5,864 nt of DNA from Pseudomonadota bacterium (GTDB lineage: Bacteria > Pseudomonadota > Alphaproteobacteria > Parvibaculales > Parvibaculaceae), in the NCBI GenBank assembly GCA_021780275.1, contig JAJXZC010000630.1, positions 1-5,864 of the forward strand, written 5' to 3'. The notes beneath the pieces are model-generated. The model had not been told where the DNA came from. It worked only from the letters and a program-made list of their open reading frames with translations, and made no database searches. Shown here one piece after another: positions 1 through 5,864 of this stretch. A program made the position numbers and the translations under genes. Every line of letters starts with the position of its first letter. Positions within the stretch are counted from its first letter, which is position 1.

Positions 1-1361
1 GTATTGTGGACAATATCGGCCTGCCGATCAGCGGCATCAATATGGCCTATGCGAATTCGGGTAGCATCGGACCGGCGGACGCGGATATCCTTATATCGCT
101 GAACCACGGCTATGCATCGCGATCAGCCTCATTCATCGATCAGATGCGCCAGGAATTACCTAAAATATTCACGGGCACCACTTTTGCTTTTCTACCCGCG
201 GATATGGTGACGCAGATTTTGAATTTTGGTCTGCCCGCACCGGTCGATGTGCAGGTTATCGGACACGACATTGCCGCCGACCAGGCCTACGCAAATAAGA
301 TATTCGGACGCGTCGCGAGAGTGCCCGGGGTTGCTGATGCACGAATTCAACAAGCCTGGAACAACCCAACGCTTTATGTCGACGTCAATCGGACACTCGC
401 CGACGAGGTCGGCCTCACGGAAAAGAACGCCGCCACTTCCGTACAGGACACGCTCGCGGGCAGCGTTCAGACGGCGCCGACGTTTTGGCTGAATCATAAA
501 AATGGCGTGTCTTATCCAATTGTTGTTCAGTCGCCGCAATATTGGCAGGACACGCTTGGTGAACTCAACAATCTGCCCGTGAGCGCGTCTCGTGGATCGC
601 AGTTGCTCGGTGGTATCGCGGCGATCCGACGAGGTTTCAGTAGCGCCGTCGTCTCGCATTACAACGTCCAGCCGGTCGTCGATATATACGCGACGACGCA
701 CGGTCGCGATCTCGGCGGCGTTGCGACAGACATCCAGAAAATTCTCGACTCGACGGCGAAGGAGGCACCGCCCGGCTCGACAGTTGTCTTACGTGGCCAG
801 GTAGAAACAATGAATAGTGCCTATGCGCAGCTATTCGGCGGCTTGGCATTGTCCATATTGCTCATCTACCTCTTGATCGTTGTAAATTTCCAATCCTGGC
901 TCGACGCTTTTGTCATCATCGCGGCGCTTCCGACCGCACTGGCTGGAATCACCTGGATGCTTTTTGTCACCCGAACAACTCTTTCCGTTCCAAGCTTAAC
1001 CGGCGCTATCATGTGCATGGGAGTCGCGACGGCGAACTCGATTCTCGTTGTTTCGTTTGCGCGCGAGAGATTAAAATCGGGTCTTGATCCCGTTGCTGCC
1101 GCGCTTGAGGCTGGATTCACGAGATTTCGGCCGGTATCGATGACAGCACTGGCGATGATCATCGGGATGCTTCCGATGGCCACGAGCGCCGAGCAGAATG
1201 CGCCGCTCGGTCGCACAGTGATCGGCGGCCTCATTTTCGCGACATGCGCGACACTTGTGTTTGTGCCTGTGCTTTTCGCTTTGGTGCATGGCGGCGGGCG
1301 GTCGCGCGCAGTCTTGGGCAGAGTACGGCCTGACGAACTTCTATCGAACCTGGAAGCATAA
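1..1361 (+). CDS. RND-family efflux transporter permease, C-terminal part (5' end outside window)
   Basis: This is the C-terminal part of an inner-membrane proton-driven pump of the AcrB/HAE type, which exports drugs or other amphiphilic compounds with an adaptor and an outer-membrane channel. The reading frame is open to the left edge, so the GTG at 6 is not taken as a start. About 450 residues are visible, against roughly 1,030-1,060 for the whole family. Counting from codon 6, residues 1-270 are the second periplasmic porter/docking loop. Residues 276-293, 299-320, 332-352, 374-392 and 403-426 are hydrophobic and match TM8 to TM12. Family signatures are GVATANSILVV in TM10, RPVSMTALAMIIGMLP in TM11 and the NAPLGRTVIGGL segment before TM12. 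By my alignment the position of the AcrB TM10 proton-relay lysine is alanine (residue 343), so coupling may use other residues. The adaptor gene follows after 38 bases. The substrate cannot be told from sequence. Confidence 0.93.
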   Translation, partial: IVDNIGLPISGINMAYANSGSIGPADADILISLNHGYASRSASFIDQMRQELPKIFTGTTFAFLPADMVTQILNFGLPAPVDVQVIGHDIAADQAYANKIFGRVARVPGVADARIQQAWNNPTLYVDVNRTLADEVGLTEKNAATSVQDTLAGSVQTAPTFWLNHKNGVSYPIVVQSPQYWQDTLGELNNLPVSASRGSQLLGGIAAIRRGFSSAVVSHYNVQPVVDIYATTHGRDLGGVATDIQKILDSTAKEAPPGSTVVLRGQVETMNSAYAQLFGGLALSILLIYLLIVVNFQSWLDAFVIIAALPTALAGITWMLFVTRTTLSVPSLTGAIMCMGVATANSILVVSFARERLKSGLDPVAAALEAGFTRFRPVSMTALAMIIGMLPMATSAEQNAPLGRTVIGGLIFATCATLVFVPVLFALVHGGGRSRAVLGRVRPDELLSNLEA

Positions 1362-1399
1362 ACGCTGTGCGCGGACCGGTAGAGATTGGAAAAAGGAAT

Positions 1400-2539
1400 A
1401 TGCCATTTTCGCGTAAGACAACGCTTTTGTTTGTGGCGCTGGGCCTCGCCGTGGTCTTCATGGGCTTGGTCAAAGTTTCGAGCCATGGGCGTGCGGAAAG
1501 CGATCCAGCTCAAACGACGTCGCGCAGCGACCCCCCGGCTGTCGAAGTCGTTTTTCCCGCGCGTGGAACCAGCGCGTATCATCTCGTCCGGCCGGGGCAG
1601 GTGCAGGCATGGTATAGCGCGCCGATCTATGCCCGCGTCAGCGGCTACGTCAAAATGTGGTACAAGGACATTGGCGCTAAAGTGAAGGCCGGAGACGTGC
1701 TCGCCGAAATCGATACGCCGGATCTGGACCAGAAGTTTGAGGAAGCCCAGGGCGAGCTTATGAAAGCCAAAGCAAATGCTGCTCTGGCGAAAATAACTGC
1801 CAACCGATGGCAGTCTCTGACCTCCGCCAGCGCTGCCTCGCAGCAGGCGGCCGACGACAAGCTTGGAGAATACAATGCAAGCCAAGCCCAGGTCGCGACC
1901 GCAGCCGCAGATGTCGCCCGTCTTCAAGCGCTTGAATCTTTCAAGAAGATCATTGCGCCTTTTGACGGCGTCGTGACGGTGCGCAAAATCGACGTCGGTG
2001 CTCTGGTCAATTCGACGCCGGGGAATGCACCCGATCTTTTCGATGTCGCCGATGTGCATGAGATGCGCATCTATGTCGACGTGCCGCAAGCCTTCAGCGC
2101 TCAGATTCACGTCGGCATGAAAGCGAATCTGAAATTGCCACAATTTCCCCGCCAGAGCTTTACGGCGCAAGTCGCGACCACGTCCGATGCGATCTCGCTG
2201 CACGCGCGTTCGCTGCTCGTTGAACTGCGGCGTGACAATAAAGATAATTTGCTGCAGCCCGGGGCATTCGTGGAAGTCGAATTCGATTTGCCGCCGGACT
2301 CCAACGCCATGCGAATTCCGACGAGCGCGTTGATTTTCCGCCGCACCGGGCCCGAGGTCGCAACCGTGAATTCGGCCGAGAAAGTTGTGCTGAAACCGGT
2401 CGTTGTCGGACGCGACCTCGGCACTGAGATCGAAATTAAATCCGGATTATTGCCGCAGGATCGGCTCATTAGAAGCCCGTCCGACTCGGTTAGCGATGGC
2501 CAAGGCGTGCGGGTCGTCGGCGAAGCAACTGCCAGCTGA
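1400..2539 (+). CDS. RND efflux periplasmic adaptor subunit (membrane fusion protein)
   Basis: This 379-residue protein is the periplasmic adaptor that links the upstream RND pump to an outer-membrane channel. Residues 7-25 form a hydrophobic signal anchor after basic R5/K6. No lipobox cysteine follows, so it is probably membrane-anchored rather than a lipoprotein. The first lipoyl half is at 78-107 (ARVSGYVKMWYKDIGAKVKAG, then DVLAEIDTPDL). An Ala/Gln/Lys-rich alpha-helical hairpin spans about 108-178. The second lipoyl half is at 181-204, with the typical IAPFDGVV motif. A beta-barrel domain covers about 219-300 and a membrane-proximal domain about 301-374. The length is normal for the family. 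The ATG at 1400 is preferred because a purine-rich stretch (1388-1397) lies just upstream and it gives a compact signal anchor. A GTG at 1367 would add 11 residues and is also possible. Pump-then-adaptor order is reversed from acrAB but known in other RND operons. Confidence 0.93.
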   Translation: MPFSRKTTLLFVALGLAVVFMGLVKVSSHGRAESDPAQTTSRSDPPAVEVVFPARGTSAYHLVRPGQVQAWYSAPIYARVSGYVKMWYKDIGAKVKAGDVLAEIDTPDLDQKFEEAQGELMKAKANAALAKITANRWQSLTSASAASQQAADDKLGEYNASQAQVATAAADVARLQALESFKKIIAPFDGVVTVRKIDVGALVNSTPGNAPDLFDVADVHEMRIYVDVPQAFSAQIHVGMKANLKLPQFPRQSFTAQVATTSDAISLHARSLLVELRRDNKDNLLQPGAFVEVEFDLPPDSNAMRIPTSALIFRRTGPEVATVNSAEKVVLKPVVVGRDLGTEIEIKSGLLPQDRLIRSPSDSVSDGQGVRVVGEATAS

Positions 2540-2554
2540 AAGCAGCGGGCATTT

Positions 2555-2581
2555 GCAGGCACGCGCCATTTTCGCGCCTGC
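2555..2581 (+). terminator. Possible transcription terminator stem-loop after the adaptor gene
   Basis: GCAGGC (2555-2560) pairs perfectly with GCCTGC (2576-2581). Inside it, GCG (2563-2565) pairs with CGC (2573-2575), with a two-base AC bulge on the 5' arm and a seven-base loop. The hairpin begins 15 bases after the adaptor stop codon, where a terminator is expected. It is followed by ACATTTAG rather than a clean T run, so it is a weak intrinsic terminator at best, or a 3'-end stabilising hairpin. Confidence 0.4.
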
Positions 2582-2742
2582 ACATTTAGTTGATGAATGG
2601 CCGGGGCTTTTGGTTTGGCCGCCGACGTTTGCGTCGTTCTGAGAGCTCCATGCTCAATATTCGATTTTGAAGACAACGGCGCTGACGCCTTGGATCTTTT
2701 GCTCCGCGCCGTCACTCGATCTTGAATTGACCTACGCCGGCG

Positions 2743-2762
2743 GCGGTGGACATGTTCGCCGC
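2743..2762. promoter_or_regulatory. Imperfect 20-bp palindrome upstream of the redox operon
   Basis: The 20 bases centred on ACATGT are symmetric at 16 positions: GCGG at the left arm matches CCGC at the right arm, and the central six bases are a perfect palindrome. It ends 45 bases before the reductase start codon, a position suited to an operator. No regulator gene lies nearby and the surroundings are GC-rich, where such symmetry arises by chance, so this is only a candidate. Confidence 0.2.
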
Positions 2763-2807
2763 GGGCCCAGGGCAGGCGATTTGTTTTCAGCGTGATTTCG
2801 AGGAGCG

Positions 2808-4964
2808 ATGCCGCGCCTTCTGTCTTTTCTTTGCTCGCTTGCTTTTGGGTTGACCGCGATAGCGTCGGCACGGGCGAATGAAAGCACGCCTGTCGTCACG
2901 CCGCATGTACAAGTGACGCTTGCCTCGGATGTCGACGCGGTCGATCCCGGCAAGCCGTTCCATCTCGGACTTCATTTTAAGCTGACCAAGGGGTGGCACA
3001 TCTACTGGGTCAATCCCGGCGCCGCGGGTGAGCCCCCGGAACTCGACTTGACTCTGCCGCAAGGCGCCAAGGCCTCCGCCATCGCGTGGCCGGCGCCGCT
3101 CCGCGTGCGGGAAGGGCCGGTCATGACCTATTCCTACCTCAACGAGGTCCTGCTTCCGGTAACCGTGGCCAACACGCAGCGGACGCTTTCCGCTTTTCCT
3201 GTGACGGCAAAAGCGAGTTGGCTCGTTTGCGCGAATATCTGTGTGCCGGAGCAAGCTACGCTGCATCTTGACTTGCCGGCCGGCAAGGCGACGCCATCGG
3301 CGACCGCGCCGCTCTTCGCGGCAGCCGCGGCGCGTGTGCCGCAGCCGTCGCCCTTCGACGCGCGCCTGTTGTCGAACACGATTCTATCGGTGCGCGGCAG
3401 CGCGCTCTCGCCGCAATCCGTTCGCGATGCGTGGTTCCTGCCGGCGGCCTGGGGCGAAATTGACGATCTCGCCGCGCAGAAGGTCTCGGTCTCCGACGGC
3501 GCGCTCAAGCTCGCTCTCAAGCCGGGAGAGACCTTCGATCCTCATGCCGCGCTCGCCGGCGTGCTGGTGATCAAAGCGCCGAGCGGCGCCGAGCGCTTTT
3601 TCACGATCAATGCGAAACCCGAAAGCGGCGCCCTCTCTGGCGCTGGCGCGGTGGCGCGGCCCGTCGCGGTCCGGCAACCAGCCGCACGTGCAGCGCCGCT
3701 GACGGGGCAGGGCGCAGCCGCCTCCGCCAGCGTCACGGCCGATCGTGCCGGTCTTGGCTGGATTTTGAGCCTCGCCTTTCTCGGCGGCCTCATTCTCAAT
3801 CTCATGCCTTGCGTCTTCCCGATCCTGGCGATGAAGGCCCTGACGTTTGCGAAAGTCGCGCGTCAAGAACATGCAATCGTGCGGGCGCATGCGGCATGCT
3901 ACATCCTCGGGGTGCTCGTCGCTTTCGCTGCGATCGCCGGTTTATTTTTGGCGCTGCGCGCGGCGGGCCTTGCCGCCGGCTGGGGGTTCCAATTCCAATC
4001 GCCGATTTTCGTCACACTGATGGCTTGGCTCTTGCTGGCGATCGGCCTCAACCTCTCGGGCGTCTTTGAGGTTGGTGGCCGCTTCGTCGATGCCGGCGAC
4101 GGCTTGACCCGTCTGCACGGCCGCGCCGGCAGCTTCTTCACCGGCCTGCTCGCCGTTCTCGTTGCGACCCCTTGCACCGCGCCGTTCATGGGCGCCGCGG
4201 TCGCGGCCGCCGTTACCGCTCCACCGGCTTTGGTGTTTCTTATCTTCCTTGCGATGGGCCTTGGTCTTGCCGCGCCGTACGCCTCGTTGGCGCTCGTGCC
4301 GGCCGCCGCGCATCTTTTGCCGAAGCCGGGACGCTGGATGGCGATCTTCAAGCAGATTCTCGCCTTTCCCATGTATGGTGCGGCGGTCTGGCTTATCTGG
4401 GTCCTCAGCCTGCAAGCGGGGCCGGACGGCGTTCTCTTGGCCTTAGCCGGTGCGGTACTGGTGGCCTTTGCCGCTTGGCTCCTCGGCGCGACGCAAGCGG
4501 AGGAGGGCCGCGCTCACCTTTTCGGCAAAGCACTCGCTGCCGTCGCGGTGATCTGCGCCCTGGCGCTGTTGCGCGGCGTTTCGCTGGAGGCGCCCGGCGT
4601 CGCAGCAGTCGCGGCGTCAGCCAATGCTTTGCCCTATTCGCCGGAACGGCTGGCAGCGCTTCGTGCCGAAGGTCGGCCGGTCTTCGTCGACATGACAGCG
4701 GCCTGGTGCGTGACTTGCCTTATCAACGAGCGCGTCGCGCTCGATTCCTCTGCCGTGCGACAGGCTTTTGCCGCGCATAACGTCGTCTATGTCAAAGGCG
4801 ATTGGACGCGCGCCGATCCGGCAATCACGCGATTTCTTCGTGCGCATGGCCGCGATGGCGTGCCGCTCTACGTCTATTTTCCCGTCCGGGGAGAGCCTGT
4901 GGTGCTGCCGCAGATTCTCTCGGCTGACATCGTTCTTGACGAGCTCAACCGCAGCAACAGTTGA
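2808..4964 (+). CDS. scsB: DsbD/ScsB-family transmembrane thiol-disulfide reductase
   Basis: This 718-residue inner-membrane protein carries electrons from cytoplasmic thioredoxin to periplasmic thiol proteins through three cysteine pairs. Residues 1-23 are a signal peptide, probably cut after ARA. A large periplasmic N-terminal domain (24 to about 270) carries C141 and C145 in a CxxxC motif (VCANICVPE). An Ala/Pro-rich linker follows. The CcdA-like membrane domain (about 315-590) has roughly eight spans and the paired reactive cysteines C335 (NLMPCVFP) and C456 (ATPCTAPF). The C-terminal periplasmic thioredoxin-like domain has the active site WCVTC (C634/C637) and a probable cis-proline at P686. 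All catalytic cysteines are present, so it looks intact. It is much longer than E. coli DsbD (565 residues); the large N-terminal domain and CxxxC spacing fit ScsB better. A GAGGA motif at 2800-2804 supports the ATG. The redoxin gene begins 11 bases after the stop, indicating an operon and a likely substrate. Confidence 0.92.
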   Translation: MPRLLSFLCSLAFGLTAIASARANESTPVVTPHVQVTLASDVDAVDPGKPFHLGLHFKLTKGWHIYWVNPGAAGEPPELDLTLPQGAKASAIAWPAPLRVREGPVMTYSYLNEVLLPVTVANTQRTLSAFPVTAKASWLVCANICVPEQATLHLDLPAGKATPSATAPLFAAAAARVPQPSPFDARLLSNTILSVRGSALSPQSVRDAWFLPAAWGEIDDLAAQKVSVSDGALKLALKPGETFDPHAALAGVLVIKAPSGAERFFTINAKPESGALSGAGAVARPVAVRQPAARAAPLTGQGAAASASVTADRAGLGWILSLAFLGGLILNLMPCVFPILAMKALTFAKVARQEHAIVRAHAACYILGVLVAFAAIAGLFLALRAAGLAAGWGFQFQSPIFVTLMAWLLLAIGLNLSGVFEVGGRFVDAGDGLTRLHGRAGSFFTGLLAVLVATPCTAPFMGAAVAAAVTAPPALVFLIFLAMGLGLAAPYASLALVPAAAHLLPKPGRWMAIFKQILAFPMYGAAVWLIWVLSLQAGPDGVLLALAGAVLVAFAAWLLGATQAEEGRAHLFGKALAAVAVICALALLRGVSLEAPGVAAVAASANALPYSPERLAALRAEGRPVFVDMTAAWCVTCLINERVALDSSAVRQAFAAHNVVYVKGDWTRADPAITRFLRAHGRDGVPLYVYFPVRGEPVVLPQILSADIVLDELNRSNS

Positions 4965-4975
4965 AAGGGTCTCCG

Positions 4976-5590
4976 ATGGCGAAGATCGGATATGCGCTCC
5001 TCCTCGCGGCGAGCCTAGCCGCCGCGCCCGCGCTCGACGCCGCGCCGTTAAAGATCGGTCTGCCCGCACCGGATTTCGTCGGCACTGACAGCCAGGGGGC
5101 GACCGTTCATCTTGCACAATTTACGGGCAAAACCGTCGTCTTGGAATGGTCGAACGACGGCTGTCCTTATGTCGGAAAATGGTATCGCAGCGGGGCGATG
5201 CAGAAATTGCAACGCGAGGCCAGCCGCCTCGGTGCGGTGTGGCTGACGATCATCAGTTCAGCGCCCGGCGAGCAGGGCTTTGTCGATGGCGCGCAGGCGA
5301 ATGCCGATACGAGGAGCCGTAATGCCGATCCCGCGCATGTCATTCTCGACCCGAGCGGCATGATCGGCCATCTCTACGGCGCGCAAACGACGCCCGACAT
5401 CTTCATCATTCGTCCGGATGGACAGCTCGCCTATATGGGGGGCGCCGATAGTATTGCCTCGACGCGGATCGAAGACATTGCCAAGGCAGAGCCCTACGCG
5501 CGCGAGGCGCTTGAGGCTATCACAGCGGGAAAGGCCGCCCCGCACCCCATTACGCGCCCCTATGGTTGCACGGTCAAATATGCGAGCTAA
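4976..5590 (+). CDS. Exported AhpC/TSA-type redoxin, PprX-like (probable periplasmic peroxiredoxin)
   Basis: This 204-residue protein has a signal peptide at 1-22 (cut likely after LDA), so it acts in the periplasm. The mature part is a thioredoxin-fold redoxin: the strand TVVLEWSN is followed by the candidate active-site cysteine C63 in DGCPYVGKWY. The TTP motif with probable cis-proline P140 precedes strand DIFII. The only other cysteine is C198, six residues from the C-terminus in RPYGCTVKY, a candidate resolving cysteine. The usual peroxiredoxin PxxxT/SxxC motif is not matched, since N60 stands where Thr or Ser is expected, so peroxidase activity is inferred. In Caulobacter a similar periplasmic peroxiredoxin, PprX, is reduced by ScsB, which fits the adjacent upstream gene. 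The ATG at 4976 is chosen because AAAGGG (4964-4969) lies six bases upstream; a TTG at 4961 would overlap the preceding stop. It could instead be a non-peroxidase thiol-disulfide protein. Confidence 0.85.
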   Translation: MAKIGYALLLAASLAAAPALDAAPLKIGLPAPDFVGTDSQGATVHLAQFTGKTVVLEWSNDGCPYVGKWYRSGAMQKLQREASRLGAVWLTIISSAPGEQGFVDGAQANADTRSRNADPAHVILDPSGMIGHLYGAQTTPDIFIIRPDGQLAYMGGADSIASTRIEDIAKAEPYAREALEAITAGKAAPHPITRPYGCTVKYAS

Positions 5591-5593
5591 AGC

Positions 5594-5664
5594 CCGTGTC
5601 ACCCCGCCTCGGACCTAGGGCACGGTCGAGCAATACAAAGGCATCGGCCCGTTCAGGTCGGGCT
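5594..5664. terminator. Two weak hairpins between convergent genes
   Basis: CCGTGTC (5594-5600) can pair with GGCACGG (5619-5625), including one G-U pair, around an 18-base loop, starting four bases after the redoxin stop. A second hairpin pairs GCCCG (5647-5651) with CGGGC (5659-5663), plus an outer G-U pair, with a seven-base loop. Neither is followed by a T run on the + strand. Their place between converging genes makes a termination role reasonable, but the sequence support is thin. Confidence 0.25.
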
Positions 5665-5695
5665 CAAATCGCGTTTCGAACAGCCTCGTCGGCGG

Positions 5696-5848
5696 TCAGC
5701 GTAGAAACGCCGGCGGCGCGAACCAAGCGACTGCGATGATGATCGCAATCAAAAGAAAAGCGACAGTGGTCGCGAAGTCGTCCTGCACGACATACTCGCG
5801 CAGGCGGTGCCACGACACGTTATGGTGATGATGCGAAACCACAGACAT
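5696..5848 (-). CDS. Small single-span membrane protein, 50 residues, family not recognised
   Basis: This short frame starts at ATG (5848 on the minus strand) and ends with TGA at 5698-5696. A strong Shine-Dalgarno GGAGGA (5860-5855) sits six bases upstream, the best ribosome binding site in the window, and is the main reason to call it a gene. The N-terminal part is polar and contains four consecutive histidines (residues 6-9), another His at 14 and an acidic DD pair at 23-24. Residues 26-46 are a strongly hydrophobic helix (core AFLLIAIIIAVAW). The end is PPAFLR. No signal-peptidase site is evident, so it is probably a single-pass inner-membrane protein. The histidine cluster might bind a metal ion; this is speculation. 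It converges on the redoxin gene with 105 bases between, so it is not part of that operon. Its own promoter and neighbours lie beyond the window. It could be an accessory subunit of a larger membrane complex, but nothing here shows which. Confidence 0.65.
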   Translation of the reverse strand: MSVVSHHHHNVSWHRLREYVVQDDFATTVAFLLIAIIIAVAWFAPPAFLR

Positions 5849-5864
5849 GGCGGTTCCTCCAATT

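Larger units (their letters stand above)
2540..2807. other. Intergenic region between the efflux and redox operons
   Basis: This 268-base gap separates two unrelated same-strand operons and should hold the end of the first transcript and the promoter of the second. A stem-loop lies at its left end and an imperfect palindrome near its right end, each listed separately. A TTGACC at 2727-2732 could be a -35 element, but the hexamer 17 bases downstream (ACATGT) is a poor -10, so no promoter is called. A 42-codon frame (2597-2725) has no ribosome binding site. A minus-strand frame crosses the gap but continues into the adaptor gene as its shadow. Confidence 0.6.

Noticed and set aside
1367..1399. 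GTG at 1367 as the adaptor start
   Set aside because: It would add a short polar leader before the signal anchor. The ATG at 1400 follows a purine-rich stretch and gives a standard N-terminus. GTG is not excluded.
866..2203. A 445-codon minus-strand frame antisense to the pump and adaptor
   Set aside because: Both sense frames have convincing RND and adaptor family motifs. The antisense product is rich in Arg, His and Ser and lacks coherent motifs.
2597..2725. A 42-codon + strand frame beginning ATG GCC in the gap before the reductase gene
   Set aside because: There is no ribosome binding site before the ATG, a stop codon directly precedes it, and the product resembles no family I know. A frame this short is expected by chance.
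2727..2755. TTGACC with ACATGT 17 bases downstream as a sigma-70 type promoter
   Set aside because: The -35 match is fair but the -10 is poor, so a promoter cannot be called from sequence.
2107..2871. A 254-codon minus-strand frame crossing the adaptor gene and the intergenic gap
   Set aside because: Most of it lies antisense to the clear adaptor gene, and its Ser/Arg/Lys-rich product has no domain-like pattern. Long antisense frames are common in GC-rich genes.
5618..5695. The minus-strand small gene stays open in the same frame for about 25 codons past its TGA stop, to a TAG
   Set aside because: A readthrough or selenocysteine extension was considered, but no obvious SECIS-like element was recognised and an open run of this length is likely by chance.

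Overview
The window reads as an ordinary chromosomal stretch from a moderately GC-rich Gram-negative bacterium. Codon use, the short Shine-Dalgarno sites and the pairing of a ScsB-like reductase with a PprX-like redoxin suggest an alphaproteobacterium, perhaps Hyphomicrobiales. That placement is inference; there is no rRNA or marker gene to fix it.

Left part (1-2539, + strand): the C-terminal part of an RND-family efflux pump, cut by the window edge, is followed 38 bases later by its periplasmic adaptor (membrane fusion protein). Together they are the inner-membrane and periplasmic parts of a tripartite exporter. No outer-membrane channel gene is present. The adaptor gene ends close to a bulged stem-loop that may terminate the transcript.

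Middle (2540-2807): a 268-base gap. It holds the stem-loop, an imperfect 20-bp palindrome and the ribosome binding site of the next gene, but no convincing gene.

Right part (2808-5590, + strand): a two-gene redox operon with 11 bases between the genes. The first encodes a 718-residue DsbD/ScsB-type transmembrane thiol reductase with three visible cysteine pairs (141/145, 335/456, 634/637). The second encodes an exported AhpC/TSA-type redoxin with two cysteines (63 and 198). The simplest reading is that electrons from cytoplasmic thioredoxin cross the membrane through the first protein and keep the second reduced in the periplasm, as described for ScsB and PprX in Caulobacter.

Right edge (5591-5864): a convergent intergenic gap with weak hairpins, then a short minus-strand gene with a strong ribosome binding site. 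It encodes a 50-residue single-span membrane protein with a four-histidine run near its N-terminus. Its family was not recognised and it is the least explained item in the window.

No mobile element, CRISPR array, tRNA or rRNA was seen.
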